Shown piece by piece: positions 1-5,716 of a DNA stretch of 12,778 nt. The DNA comes from DASULK01 sp036278255 (GTDB lineage: Bacteria > Actinomycetota > Actinomycetes > Mycobacteriales > Micromonosporaceae): positions 1 to 12,778 of the forward strand of contig DASULK010000065.1 in the NCBI GenBank assembly GCA_036278255.1, read 5' to 3'. The stretch's first letter is position 1. Every line of letters begins with the position of its first letter. The position numbers were made by a program, and so were the translations under genes. The notes beneath the pieces were generated by a model. That model saw only the letters and a program-made list of their open reading frames with translations, did not search any database and was not told where the DNA came from.

Positions 1-384
1 GTCGAGCCAGAGTTCCCAGACGTACCGCCCCGGCTGCAGCAGCAGCGGCGGCACGTTGGCGGCGAGCGGGGCATCCAGCATGGTGCCCTCCAGCAGGCCC
101 GGGGGGCGGCCGACCTCGAACTCGCCGGTGATCTCCACCGCGGCGGCTTGGCCGGACACCGTCTGCTGCTGCACGGGCTGCCCGTCGGCGTCGACCAGCC
201 GGAGTTTGAAGGGGATCTTCCGGTTGGCGTCCGCCCAGGGCACCTGGAGCAGCACCGCCAGGGCCGACGGCTGGGTGGGGGTGCCGGTGACGCTCCATCC
301 GCCGCCGGAGATGAACATCTTCCCTTCGGCGACCTGGGCATGGTCGGCGAGCATCATCGTCACTCGGAATTCGGTGGCGGTCAC
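1..384 (-). CDS. DUF6941-like hypothetical protein, 3' end cut by window edge
   Basis: I read an open frame from a GTG at 384-382 down to base 1 with no stop, so 128 residues are visible and the C-terminus lies outside the window. The start is supported by a GGGGAGA ribosome binding site five bases upstream. The protein begins VTATEFRVTMMLADHAQVAE and goes on with KMFISGGGWSV, then short alternating hydrophobic strands (LAVLLQVPW, FKLRLVDADG, YVWELWLD). This looks like an all-beta sandwich with no signal peptide or membrane segment. The ADHAQV...GK.(F/Y)..GGGWS pattern is what I associate with the uncharacterised family DUF6941, from memory. Codon third positions are strongly GC, as in the neighbours, so it is a real gene. 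Its function is unknown. It lies 104 bases downstream of the dehydratase-like gene on the same strand and could share its transcript. Confidence 0.75.
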   Translation of the reverse strand, partial: MTATEFRVTMMLADHAQVAEGKMFISGGGWSVTGTPTQPSALAVLLQVPWADANRKIPFKLRLVDADGQPVQQQTVSGQAAAVEITGEFEVGRPPGLLEGTMLDAPLAANVPPLLLQPGRYVWELWLD

Positions 385-488
385 GGCATCTCCCCTGGGT
401 CAGGCTGTCAGCCGACAGTAGACCGCGGTGGCGGTGGCGGTGCCATCGCGTCGTGAACCGCGGGAATGTGTTCGCCGGGTGACAGTCA

Positions 489-806
489 TCATGAGTTCGT
501 GCCGATCACCGATCGGTAGGCGTCCTCGATGCGGGCAGCGAGGGTGACCTCTCCCTCGCTGATGTCAGCCCCGTCCGGTGCGGCGAGCTTGATCTGGGTG
601 TGACCGTCGACCCGACGGATATCCGGCCGCAGGTGCAGCGCGTCGGCGACGACCTTGATGCGCTCGGTCAAGGCCGCATGCTGCGTGTCATCGAGGTCCA
701 GCGTGCGTTGAATCTGGCGGCCGTCCCGGGTCCACCCGGTGAGCAGGGTGAGTGCATCGCTGAGATAGTCCCGTGCTGCCCGGTCACGCCACAGAGCACG
801 CATCAT
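489..806 (-). CDS. pterin-4a-carbinolamine dehydratase-like protein, probable non-catalytic variant
   Basis: This small protein of 104-105 residues has the order of elements of the PCD/DCoH fold: a GWTRDG segment (23-28), a first strand RTLDLDD, a helix (about 42-57), a RPDI turn (59-62), a strand TQIKLA, and a final helix EVTLAARIEDAYR. Active family members dehydrate 4a-hydroxytetrahydrobiopterin using two adjacent histidines before PD/PE and a third in the following STH turn. Here the adjacent pair reads Leu58-Arg59, with a histidine only at 57, and the STH position reads AAP (74-76). Catalysis is therefore doubtful and a binding or regulatory role is possible. Two ATGs lie in tandem (806-804 and 803-801) behind GGGGAGG. 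The second has the better seven-base spacing, and residue numbers here count from it. The frame stays open further upstream but has no better ribosome binding site there. It is divergent from mutT. Confidence 0.72.
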   Translation of the reverse strand: MMRALWRDRAARDYLSDALTLLTGWTRDGRQIQRTLDLDDTQHAALTERIKVVADALHLRPDIRRVDGHTQIKLAAPDGADISEGEVTLAARIEDAYRSVIGTNS

Positions 807-887
807 TTGACCTCCCCGGCGCCGTTGTCGGCTTGTAGCCAAATCGTCGCCGTCTTGTTGTCTTGATCGGTGTTCCCCAGTCTTCCC

Positions 888-917
888 CTGACCTGGCCTG
901 ATGTCCACGGCTACATT
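888..917 (+). promoter_or_regulatory. candidate promoter for mutT
   Basis: A CTGACC hexamer (888-893) is followed after 18 bases by TACATT (912-917), a fair match to the TTGACA and TANNNT hexamers of vegetative actinobacterial promoters. It sits about 70 bases before the mutT start in the divergent gap. Such matches occur by chance, so support is weak. Confidence 0.25.
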
Positions 918-988
918 TCCGGCTTCCGGCGCTCTAGGGGGCGACTCAGACACCCGAAGTAGTGATTCCTCTGGCATCCTGGAGCCTC

Positions 989-1408
989 GTGCAGACTGAA
1001 CGGACGACTCCGAAGGTCATCGTCGGTGCGGCGATCATCGCCGCCGGACGGGTACTCGCCTGCGCCCGGGCGCACCCTCCGCAGGTCGCCGGGATGTGGG
1101 AGTTCCCGGGCGGCAAGGTGGAGCCGGGGGAGAGCGAGGTGGCAGCGCTCGTCCGCGAATGCGCGGAGGAGTTGGGCGTGCTCGTCGAGGTCGGCGAGCG
1201 GGTCGGTGAGGATGTTCCGATGGCCCACGGCCGCGCTGTGCTCAAGATCTACCGGGCCCGACTGGTCGGCGACGCGGTGCCCCAGCCGCTGGAGCACGCC
1301 GAACTGCGCTGGCTGGCCGCCGACGAACTCGACAGCGTCCCCTGGCTGCCCGCCGATGTCCCCATCGTGGCGGCCCTACCCCCGCTGCTCTCCGCCTCCA
1401 CGGCGTGA
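989..1408 (+). CDS. mutT: MutT-type Nudix hydrolase (8-oxo-dGTP diphosphatase-like)
   Basis: This 139-residue protein carries a perfect Nudix box, G-x5-E-x7-RE-x-x-EE-x-G-V, at residues 42-64. The glutamates in RE (57) and EE (60-61) bind the catalytic metal. The preceding AGMWEFPGGK segment is typical of the MutT/NudG branch, which hydrolyses oxidised purine nucleotides such as 8-oxo-dGTP, or modified pyrimidine nucleotides, to monophosphates. One Nudix domain fills the protein, and the length suits the family. I chose GTG 989 because TGGAG lies four bases upstream and family members start shortly before the (V)VVGAAI strand. An in-frame GTG at 962 would add nine residues but has no clear ribosome binding site. 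The gene stands alone, divergent from the dehydratase-like gene and convergent with sdhB. Exact substrate specificity cannot be read from sequence. Confidence 0.9.
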   Translation: MQTERTTPKVIVGAAIIAAGRVLACARAHPPQVAGMWEFPGGKVEPGESEVAALVRECAEELGVLVEVGERVGEDVPMAHGRAVLKIYRARLVGDAVPQPLEHAELRWLAADELDSVPWLPADVPIVAALPPLLSASTA

Positions 1409-1489
1409 CTCCGGCAGGGGTAGTGGCTTGAACCGGCGCCGGATGAGGCGACGACCCGGATGACCGGGAGCCCGTGACCGAGCCCCGGC

Positions 1490-1533
1490 ATGTTCGGGGG
1501 CCGGCAGCGGAAAGACTGCCGGCCCCCGAACAT
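1490..1533. terminator. bidirectional hairpin between mutT and sdhB
   Basis: Arms of 18 bp, ATGTTCGGGGGCCGGCAG and its exact reverse complement, flank the 8-base loop CGGAAAGA. The structure begins 10 bases after the sdhB stop (minus strand) and 81 bases after the mutT stop (plus strand). Neither side has a T-tract, which is common for actinobacterial terminators. The position between convergent genes supports a shared terminator, most directly for sdhCAB. A smaller hairpin, CCCGG-ATGA-CCGGG (1455-1468), lies between it and mutT. Confidence 0.85.
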
Positions 1534-1543
1534 CACCTGCCAG

Positions 1544-2575
1544 TTACTTCTCCTGCTCCGGGTGGGCGTAGTTGAGCTCGTCCGCTGGGAGCGGGAACGT
1601 CACGTCCTCACCGAACGGCGACGGTGCGGCGGACCGGGTGAAGGTCAGCTCGGTGAGCGGAAGCCGGCCTCGCTCGTCAACCGGTGGCGCCTGTGGCTGC
1701 GGCACGGGCCGGTGCCAGTTGATCGCGCGTTCGGATTCGGCCTCCGGCCGGTGCGGTCCGGCCACGGACTCCGCACCGCGAACCTCGCCGAGACTGGTGT
1801 CGCGACGGCCGGTGCCGTCGATCTCTTCGCGCCGGAAAATCTTGCTGCCGAGCCAGACCAGCGGGTCGTACTTACGGTCCACCACTCGTTCTTTCATTGG
1901 AATAATCCCGTTGTCAGTGATCTTGATATGTTCGGGGCAGACCTCGGTGCAGCACTTGGTGATGTTGCAGTAGCCCAGCCCCATGTCCTCCTGCGCATAC
2001 TCCCTGCGGTCTTCGCGGGTGTCCAGCGGGTGCATGTCCAGCTCCGCCGCCCGGATGAAGTAGCGCGGCCCGGAGAAGGCGGTCTTGTTCTCCTCGTGAT
2101 CCCGCACCACATGGCAGACGGTCTGGCAGAGGAAGCACTCGATGCACTTGCGGAACTCCTGCGAGCGCCCCACGTCGACCTGCTGCATCCGGTATTCGCC
2201 GGGCATCAGGTCGGCCGGTGGTGCGAACGAGGGCGTCTCCCGGGCCTTCTCGTAGTTGTACGAGACGTCCGTGACCAGGTCCCGGATGATCGGGAAGGTC
2301 CGCAGCGGGGTGACGGTGACCGTCTCGTCCTCCGCGAAGGTCGACATCCGGGTCATGCAGGAGAGCCGTGGCAGCCCATTGATCTCCACAGAGCAGGAGC
2401 CGCACTTACCGGCCTTGCAGTTCCACCGGCAGGCCAGATCGGGGGTTTCGGTGGCCTGTAGCCGGTGCAGCACGTCGAGGACGACCTCACCCTCGTTGAC
2501 CTCGACGTGGTAGTCCTCCAGTTGACCGCCCTGCTCGTCGCCCCGCCACACCTTGAAGTGACGCTTGTCGCCCAT
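1544..2575 (-). CDS. sdhB: succinate dehydrogenase/fumarate reductase iron-sulfur subunit with C-terminal extension
   Basis: This subunit passes electrons from the flavoprotein to the membrane quinone site through three iron-sulfur clusters. In the 343-residue protein the N-terminal ferredoxin domain has C53-x4-C58-x2-C61-x11-C73 for the [2Fe-2S] cluster. The C-terminal domain has C144-x2-C147-x2-C150-x3-C154 and C203-x5-C209-x3-C213, which supply the [4Fe-4S] and [3Fe-4S] ligands. The core ends near residue 249 (WLGSKIFRR), close to the usual length of about 250. About 94 further residues follow, charged and proline-rich, ending in FPLPADELNYAHPEQEK. Their codons keep the normal GC-rich third position, so the tail is probably translated. 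ATG 2575 overlaps the sdhA stop by one base (TGATG) and follows AAGGGTGAGG. A GTG three bases earlier is the alternative start. It is the last gene of the sdhC-sdhA-sdhB operon. Confidence 0.95.
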   Translation of the reverse strand: MGDKRHFKVWRGDEQGGQLEDYHVEVNEGEVVLDVLHRLQATETPDLACRWNCKAGKCGSCSVEINGLPRLSCMTRMSTFAEDETVTVTPLRTFPIIRDLVTDVSYNYEKARETPSFAPPADLMPGEYRMQQVDVGRSQEFRKCIECFLCQTVCHVVRDHEENKTAFSGPRYFIRAAELDMHPLDTREDRREYAQEDMGLGYCNITKCCTEVCPEHIKITDNGIIPMKERVVDRKYDPLVWLGSKIFRREEIDGTGRRDTSLGEVRGAESVAGPHRPEAESERAINWHRPVPQPQAPPVDERGRLPLTELTFTRSAAPSPFGEDVTFPLPADELNYAHPEQEK

Positions 2576-4521
2576 CACGCCTCACCCTTCAGAGCGGCCT
2601 CGGCCGAACCCGCGATCTCTCCGCTCGCTACGCCCGCGTCAAACTCGGCGAGCTCCTCTTCGGTCATGTACTTCGCCAGCTCCGCCCGATCGAACATTTG
2701 GATCAGGTCGGGCCGGATCTTCGGCAGTGGCTGGTGCTCCAGGCGTACCTTGTCCCCGTCCACCGAGCAGACCAGGCTGACCTTGCGCCACTCCGGGCTC
2801 ATCTCCGGGAAGTCCTCCCGGGTGTGCCCGCCGCGCGACTCCTCCCGTTCCAGGGCGGCCAGCGCGGTGCACTCCGAAACCACCAGCATGTTGTGCAGGT
2901 CCAAGGCCAGGTGCCAGCCCGGGTTGTAGCGCCGTCCACCGGCTGCGCTCACCTTGGCCACCCGTTCGCGCAACTCGGCCAGGCGGCTCAGCGCCTCCTG
3001 CAGCTCCTCCTTACGCCGGATGATGCCGACCAGGTCGCCCATCACCGCCTGCAGGTCCTGCTGCAGGGTGTACGGGTTCTCGCCGGTGTCCCGCTGCAAG
3101 GGGGCCAGCGCCACGTCCACGGCGGCCTCCACGTCGGCCGTCTTCACCTTCGGTCGGGCCAGCAACTGGTCGATGTACGACGCTGCGTGGCCGCCTGCCC
3201 GCTTACCGAAGACCAGCAGGTCGGAGAGGGAGTTGCCGCCCAGCCGGTTGGAGCCGTGCATTCCGCTGGCGACCTCGCCGGCGGCGAAGAGTCCCTTCAC
3301 CCGGCCGGCCGCCGCAGCGCTGTCCGGGTCGACCTCGACGCCACCCATGACGTAGTGGCAGGTGGGGCCGACCTCCATCGGCTGCTTGGTGATGTCGACG
3401 TCGGCCAGCTCTTTGAACTGGTGGTACATCGACGGCAGCTTCTGCTTGATCTCCTCGGCTGACAGCCGGCTGGCGATGTCCAGGTAGACACCGCCGGCGG
3501 GGGTGCCCCGGCCGGCCTTGACCTCGCTGTTGATCGCACGGGCGACCTCGTCACGCGGCAGCAGTTCCGGTGGGCGCCGGTTGTTCTCCGGGTCGGTGTA
3601 CCAGCGGTCCGCCTCCTCCTCGGTCTCCGCGTAGTGCTTTCGGAAGACGTCGGGGACGTAGTCGAACATGAACCGCTTGCCCTCGGAGTTCTTCAGCACC
3701 CCGCCGTCACCCCGGACCGATTCGGTGACCAGGATGCCCCGCACCGAGGGGGGCCAGACCATGCCCGTCGGGTGGAATTGGAGGAACTCCATGTTGGTCA
3801 GGCGTGATCCGGCGCGCAGAGCCAGGGCGTGGCCGTCTCCGGTGTATTCCCAGGAGTTGGAGGTGACCTTGTAGGAGCGGCCGACGCCGCCGGTGGCGAG
3901 CACCACCGTCGGCGCCTCGAAGAGCACGAATTCGCCGGATTCGCGGTAGTAGCCGAAGGCGCCGGCGATCCGGTCCCCGTCGAGCATCAGCTCGGTGATC
4001 GTGGTTTCGTCGAAGACCTTGAGCCGGGCCTCGTAGTGGCCGTACTCCTTCTTGTCTTCCTGCTGCAGCGAGACGATCTTCTGCTGTAGCGTCCGGATCA
4101 TCTCCAGCCCGGTGCGGTCACCGACGTGGGCGAGCCGGGGGTATTCGTGGCCGCCGAAGTTGCGCTGGGAGATCTTCCCGTCCTTGGTGCGGTCGAAGAG
4201 AGCCCCGTAGGTCTCCAGCTCCCAGACCCGCAGCGGCGACTCCTTGGCGTGCAGCTCCGCCATGCGCGGGTTGTTGAGGAACTTGCCGCCCCGCATGGTG
4301 TCGCGGAAGTGGACCATCCAGTTGTCGTTGCTGTTGACGTTCCCCATCGCGGCGGCGGCGCCCCCCTCGGCCATGACCGTGTGGGCCTTGCCGAAGAGCG
4401 ACTTGGAGATGATGGCGGTGCGTTTGCCGGCCAGCCGGGCCTCGATGGCTGCCCGTAGCCCGGCCCCGCCGGCGCCGATCACGACGACGTCGTAGTGGTG
4501 TCGTTCAATTCGCGTAGTCAT
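2575..4521 (-). CDS. sdhA: succinate dehydrogenase/fumarate reductase flavoprotein subunit
   Basis: This is the catalytic subunit, oxidising succinate to fumarate on the cytoplasmic face of the membrane. The 648-residue protein opens with the FAD-binding motif GAGGAG (16-21). His47 in KAHTVMAEGG matches the histidine that covalently holds FAD. Substrate-site residues follow in the expected order: His250 (FLQFHPTG), the RDEVARA segment (323-329) that carries the catalytic arginine, His389 (PTCHYVMGG) and Arg426 (SNRLGGNSLSDL). The C-terminal helical and capping domains are complete. The length matches, from memory, mycobacterial Sdh1 SdhA (about 646 residues). ATG 4521 has GAGGA eight bases upstream, overlapping the end of sdhC. 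The intergenic gap to sdhC is 11 bases, so the genes are co-transcribed and translation is probably coupled. Direction (Sdh versus Frd) cannot be fixed from sequence, but a covalent-FAD enzyme in an aerobic actinomycete suggests Sdh. Confidence 0.97.
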   Translation of the reverse strand: MTTRIERHHYDVVVIGAGGAGLRAAIEARLAGKRTAIISKSLFGKAHTVMAEGGAAAAMGNVNSNDNWMVHFRDTMRGGKFLNNPRMAELHAKESPLRVWELETYGALFDRTKDGKISQRNFGGHEYPRLAHVGDRTGLEMIRTLQQKIVSLQQEDKKEYGHYEARLKVFDETTITELMLDGDRIAGAFGYYRESGEFVLFEAPTVVLATGGVGRSYKVTSNSWEYTGDGHALALRAGSRLTNMEFLQFHPTGMVWPPSVRGILVTESVRGDGGVLKNSEGKRFMFDYVPDVFRKHYAETEEEADRWYTDPENNRRPPELLPRDEVARAINSEVKAGRGTPAGGVYLDIASRLSAEEIKQKLPSMYHQFKELADVDITKQPMEVGPTCHYVMGGVEVDPDSAAAAGRVKGLFAAGEVASGMHGSNRLGGNSLSDLLVFGKRAGGHAASYIDQLLARPKVKTADVEAAVDVALAPLQRDTGENPYTLQQDLQAVMGDLVGIIRRKEELQEALSRLAELRERVAKVSAAGGRRYNPGWHLALDLHNMLVVSECTALAALEREESRGGHTREDFPEMSPEWRKVSLVCSVDGDKVRLEHQPLPKIRPDLIQMFDRAELAKYMTEEELAEFDAGVASGEIAGSAEAALKGEA

Positions 4522-4532
4522 CGTCTATGTCC

Positions 4533-5345
4533 TCAGTTGAAGATCCGCAGGTCGGTGATCCAGCCCGCGGCGACGGCCATGACATAGGCGTCCGCGATCA
4601 TCACCGAGAACAGGGAAGCCCAGGCCCACTGCTGGTGCTTGGCGTTCAGCTTCGACACCCCGGTCCACAACTTGTAGCGCACGGGGTGCTTGGAGAAGTG
4701 CTTCAGCCGTCCGCCGATGATGCTGCGACAGGAATGGCAGCCGAACGTATACCCCCAGATCAGCACCACGTTGATCAGCAGAATGATGGTGCCGAGCCCG
4801 AGACCGAATCCGCCATCCTTACCCTTGAAGGCCAGGAACGCGTCGTAGGTCAGCACACAGCCGACGAAGAGCGCCCCATAGAAGAAGTAGCGGTGCACGT
4901 TCTGGAAGATCAGCGGGAAGCGGGTCTCCCCGGTGTACTTCTTGTGCCCATCCGGGACGGCGCATGCCGGTGGGGAGAACCAGAACGAGCGGTAGTAGGA
5001 CTTGCGGTAGTAGTAGCAGGTGAGCCGGAAACCGCCCGGCAGGATCAGGATGATCGCGGCCGGTCCGATCCAGGGAGGCAGTTGGGGGAAGGGCTGGCCC
5101 AGGAAGTGGCTGGCGCCGGGCACGCAGCTCTTGGAGAGGCACGGGGAGTAGAACGGGGCCAGGAGGTTGACGTCCCCGGCCCAGTAGTACTTGTTCATGA
5201 AGATGCGCACGATGCCGTACACCACGAAGGCCGACAGGCCCAGGAAGGTGAGTAACGGGGTGAGCCACCACCGGTCCGTGCGTAACGTCTTCGCCGCGAT
5301 CGCGGCGCGCGGCCGCTGCTCGCTTGACGTTGCCGTAGTCGTCAT
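4533..5345 (-). CDS. sdhC: succinate dehydrogenase membrane anchor subunit, mycobacterial Sdh1 type
   Basis: This 270-residue membrane protein anchors SdhA and SdhB and should form the quinone site. I see about five hydrophobic segments, near 28-50, 93-112, 151-173, 182-201 and 240-262. Cysteines and histidines cluster near membrane boundaries: C69-x4-C74, C110, PPAC128 with His134, and FGC203-H204-S-C206. The length and three-gene operon resemble mycobacterial Sdh1 (Rv0249c-Rv0247c). From memory, that complex has been described with a membrane-embedded Rieske-type cluster instead of haem, and the C/H motifs here could serve similarly. That is inference. ATG 5345 follows GGGAGA at four bases and gives the usual length. 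The frame can be extended 22 residues upstream, but those residues (KKLPDTSDRAGQG) look like leader. No separate sdhD gene is present. It is the first gene of the operon. Confidence 0.92.
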   Translation of the reverse strand: MTTTATSSEQRPRAAIAAKTLRTDRWWLTPLLTFLGLSAFVVYGIVRIFMNKYYWAGDVNLLAPFYSPCLSKSCVPGASHFLGQPFPQLPPWIGPAAIILILPGGFRLTCYYYRKSYYRSFWFSPPACAVPDGHKKYTGETRFPLIFQNVHRYFFYGALFVGCVLTYDAFLAFKGKDGGFGLGLGTIILLINVVLIWGYTFGCHSCRSIIGGRLKHFSKHPVRYKLWTGVSKLNAKHQQWAWASLFSVMIADAYVMAVAAGWITDLRIFN

Positions 5346-5413
5346 GCTGTCTCCCTGACCAGCCCGGTCTGAAGTGTCGGGCAGTTTTTTGGCGCAGTTT
5401 TCGTGGCACACGT

Positions 5414-5438
5414 TACGCCGCGCCCAGTCGGCGGCGTA
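5414..5438. repeat. 8-bp inverted repeat in the sdh leader
   Basis: TACGCCGC (5414-5421) and GCGGCGTA (5431-5438) are perfect reverse complements around a 9-base spacer. The repeat lies about 70 bases upstream of the sdhC start. It could be an operator or an RNA stem-loop in the leader. Confidence 0.5.
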
Positions 5439-5460
5439 CGCAAGGGACTGCGTTTGTGGT

Positions 5461-5490
5461 GTGCTTGCGGAGGGTCTCCGCCGGTAGCAC
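5461..5490. repeat. two-part stem-loop near the candidate sdh transcription start
   Basis: An inner stem GCGGAG/CTCCGC closes a 3-base loop (5467-5481). An outer stem GTGCT/AGCAC (5461-5465 with 5486-5490) adds five more pairs across a small internal loop. It begins just after the candidate sdh -10 element, so it would form the very 5' end of the sdh mRNA if that promoter is real. Confidence 0.45.
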
Positions 5491-5620
5491 GCGTCACATA
5501 CCTTATTCGCTGATTCGTGGTCACGCCCGGTAGCTGATTGATCGGGCCTGAACCACTGAGCGTGGCGGGGGGCGCTATCGACATATCGACTAGATAGACC
5601 GGGCGAACCGTCGTAGCTTA

Positions 5621-5649
5621 TTTTCAGTCTTCACGTATTGCTGTAAGTT
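5621..5649 (+). promoter_or_regulatory. candidate promoter for the peptide importer operon
   Basis: TTTTCA (5621-5626) and TAAGTT (5644-5649) are separated by 17 bases, matching four of six -35 positions and the TANNNT -10 pattern. A start near 5656 would leave a leader of about 60 bases with the ribosome binding site AAAGGGAGG at 5703-5711. Confidence 0.4.
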
Positions 5650-5716
5650 CCCTTCAAGCGTGCCCGAGGGTCGTGGCCCGGGAGTGCCGGGCAGCGGAAG
5701 GGAAAGGGAGGCGATC

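Larger units (their letters stand above)
5346..5716. promoter_or_regulatory. divergent regulatory region between sdhC and the peptide importer operon
   Basis: This stretch of about 370 bp holds no convincing gene. Facing sdhC, the minus strand has a TAAGGT (5505-5500) that could be a -10 element, with no good -35. Transcription from it would start near 5492 and give a leader of about 150 bases carrying both inverted repeats listed separately. Facing the importer, a plausible promoter and ribosome binding site are present. The part around 5575-5660 is clearly richer in A and T than its surroundings, as expected for promoter DNA. I do not recognise a known riboswitch. Confidence 0.6.

Noticed and set aside
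423..463. CCGCGGT/ACCGCGG inverted repeat between the two left-most genes
   Set aside because: Only seven pairs with a 27-base loop in GC-rich DNA, which is readily expected by chance.
807..977. N-terminal extension of the dehydratase-like gene up to 977
   Set aside because: The added 57 residues are low-complexity, and the tandem ATG at 806-801 has a strong GGGGAGG site.
1490..2461. A 323-codon plus-strand open frame over sdhB
   Set aside because: It begins inside the terminator hairpin and runs antisense to sdhB, whose cysteine motifs are unmistakable.
5342..5584. An 80-codon minus-strand open frame in the sdh leader
   Set aside because: No homology pattern and no ribosome binding site. 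It overlaps the start of sdhC and fits better as an untranslated leader.
5660..5716. Upstream GTG start for oppD, possibly leaderless
   Set aside because: It lies about ten bases past the candidate -10, more than the usual spacing, and the GTG at 5717 has a much better ribosome binding site.
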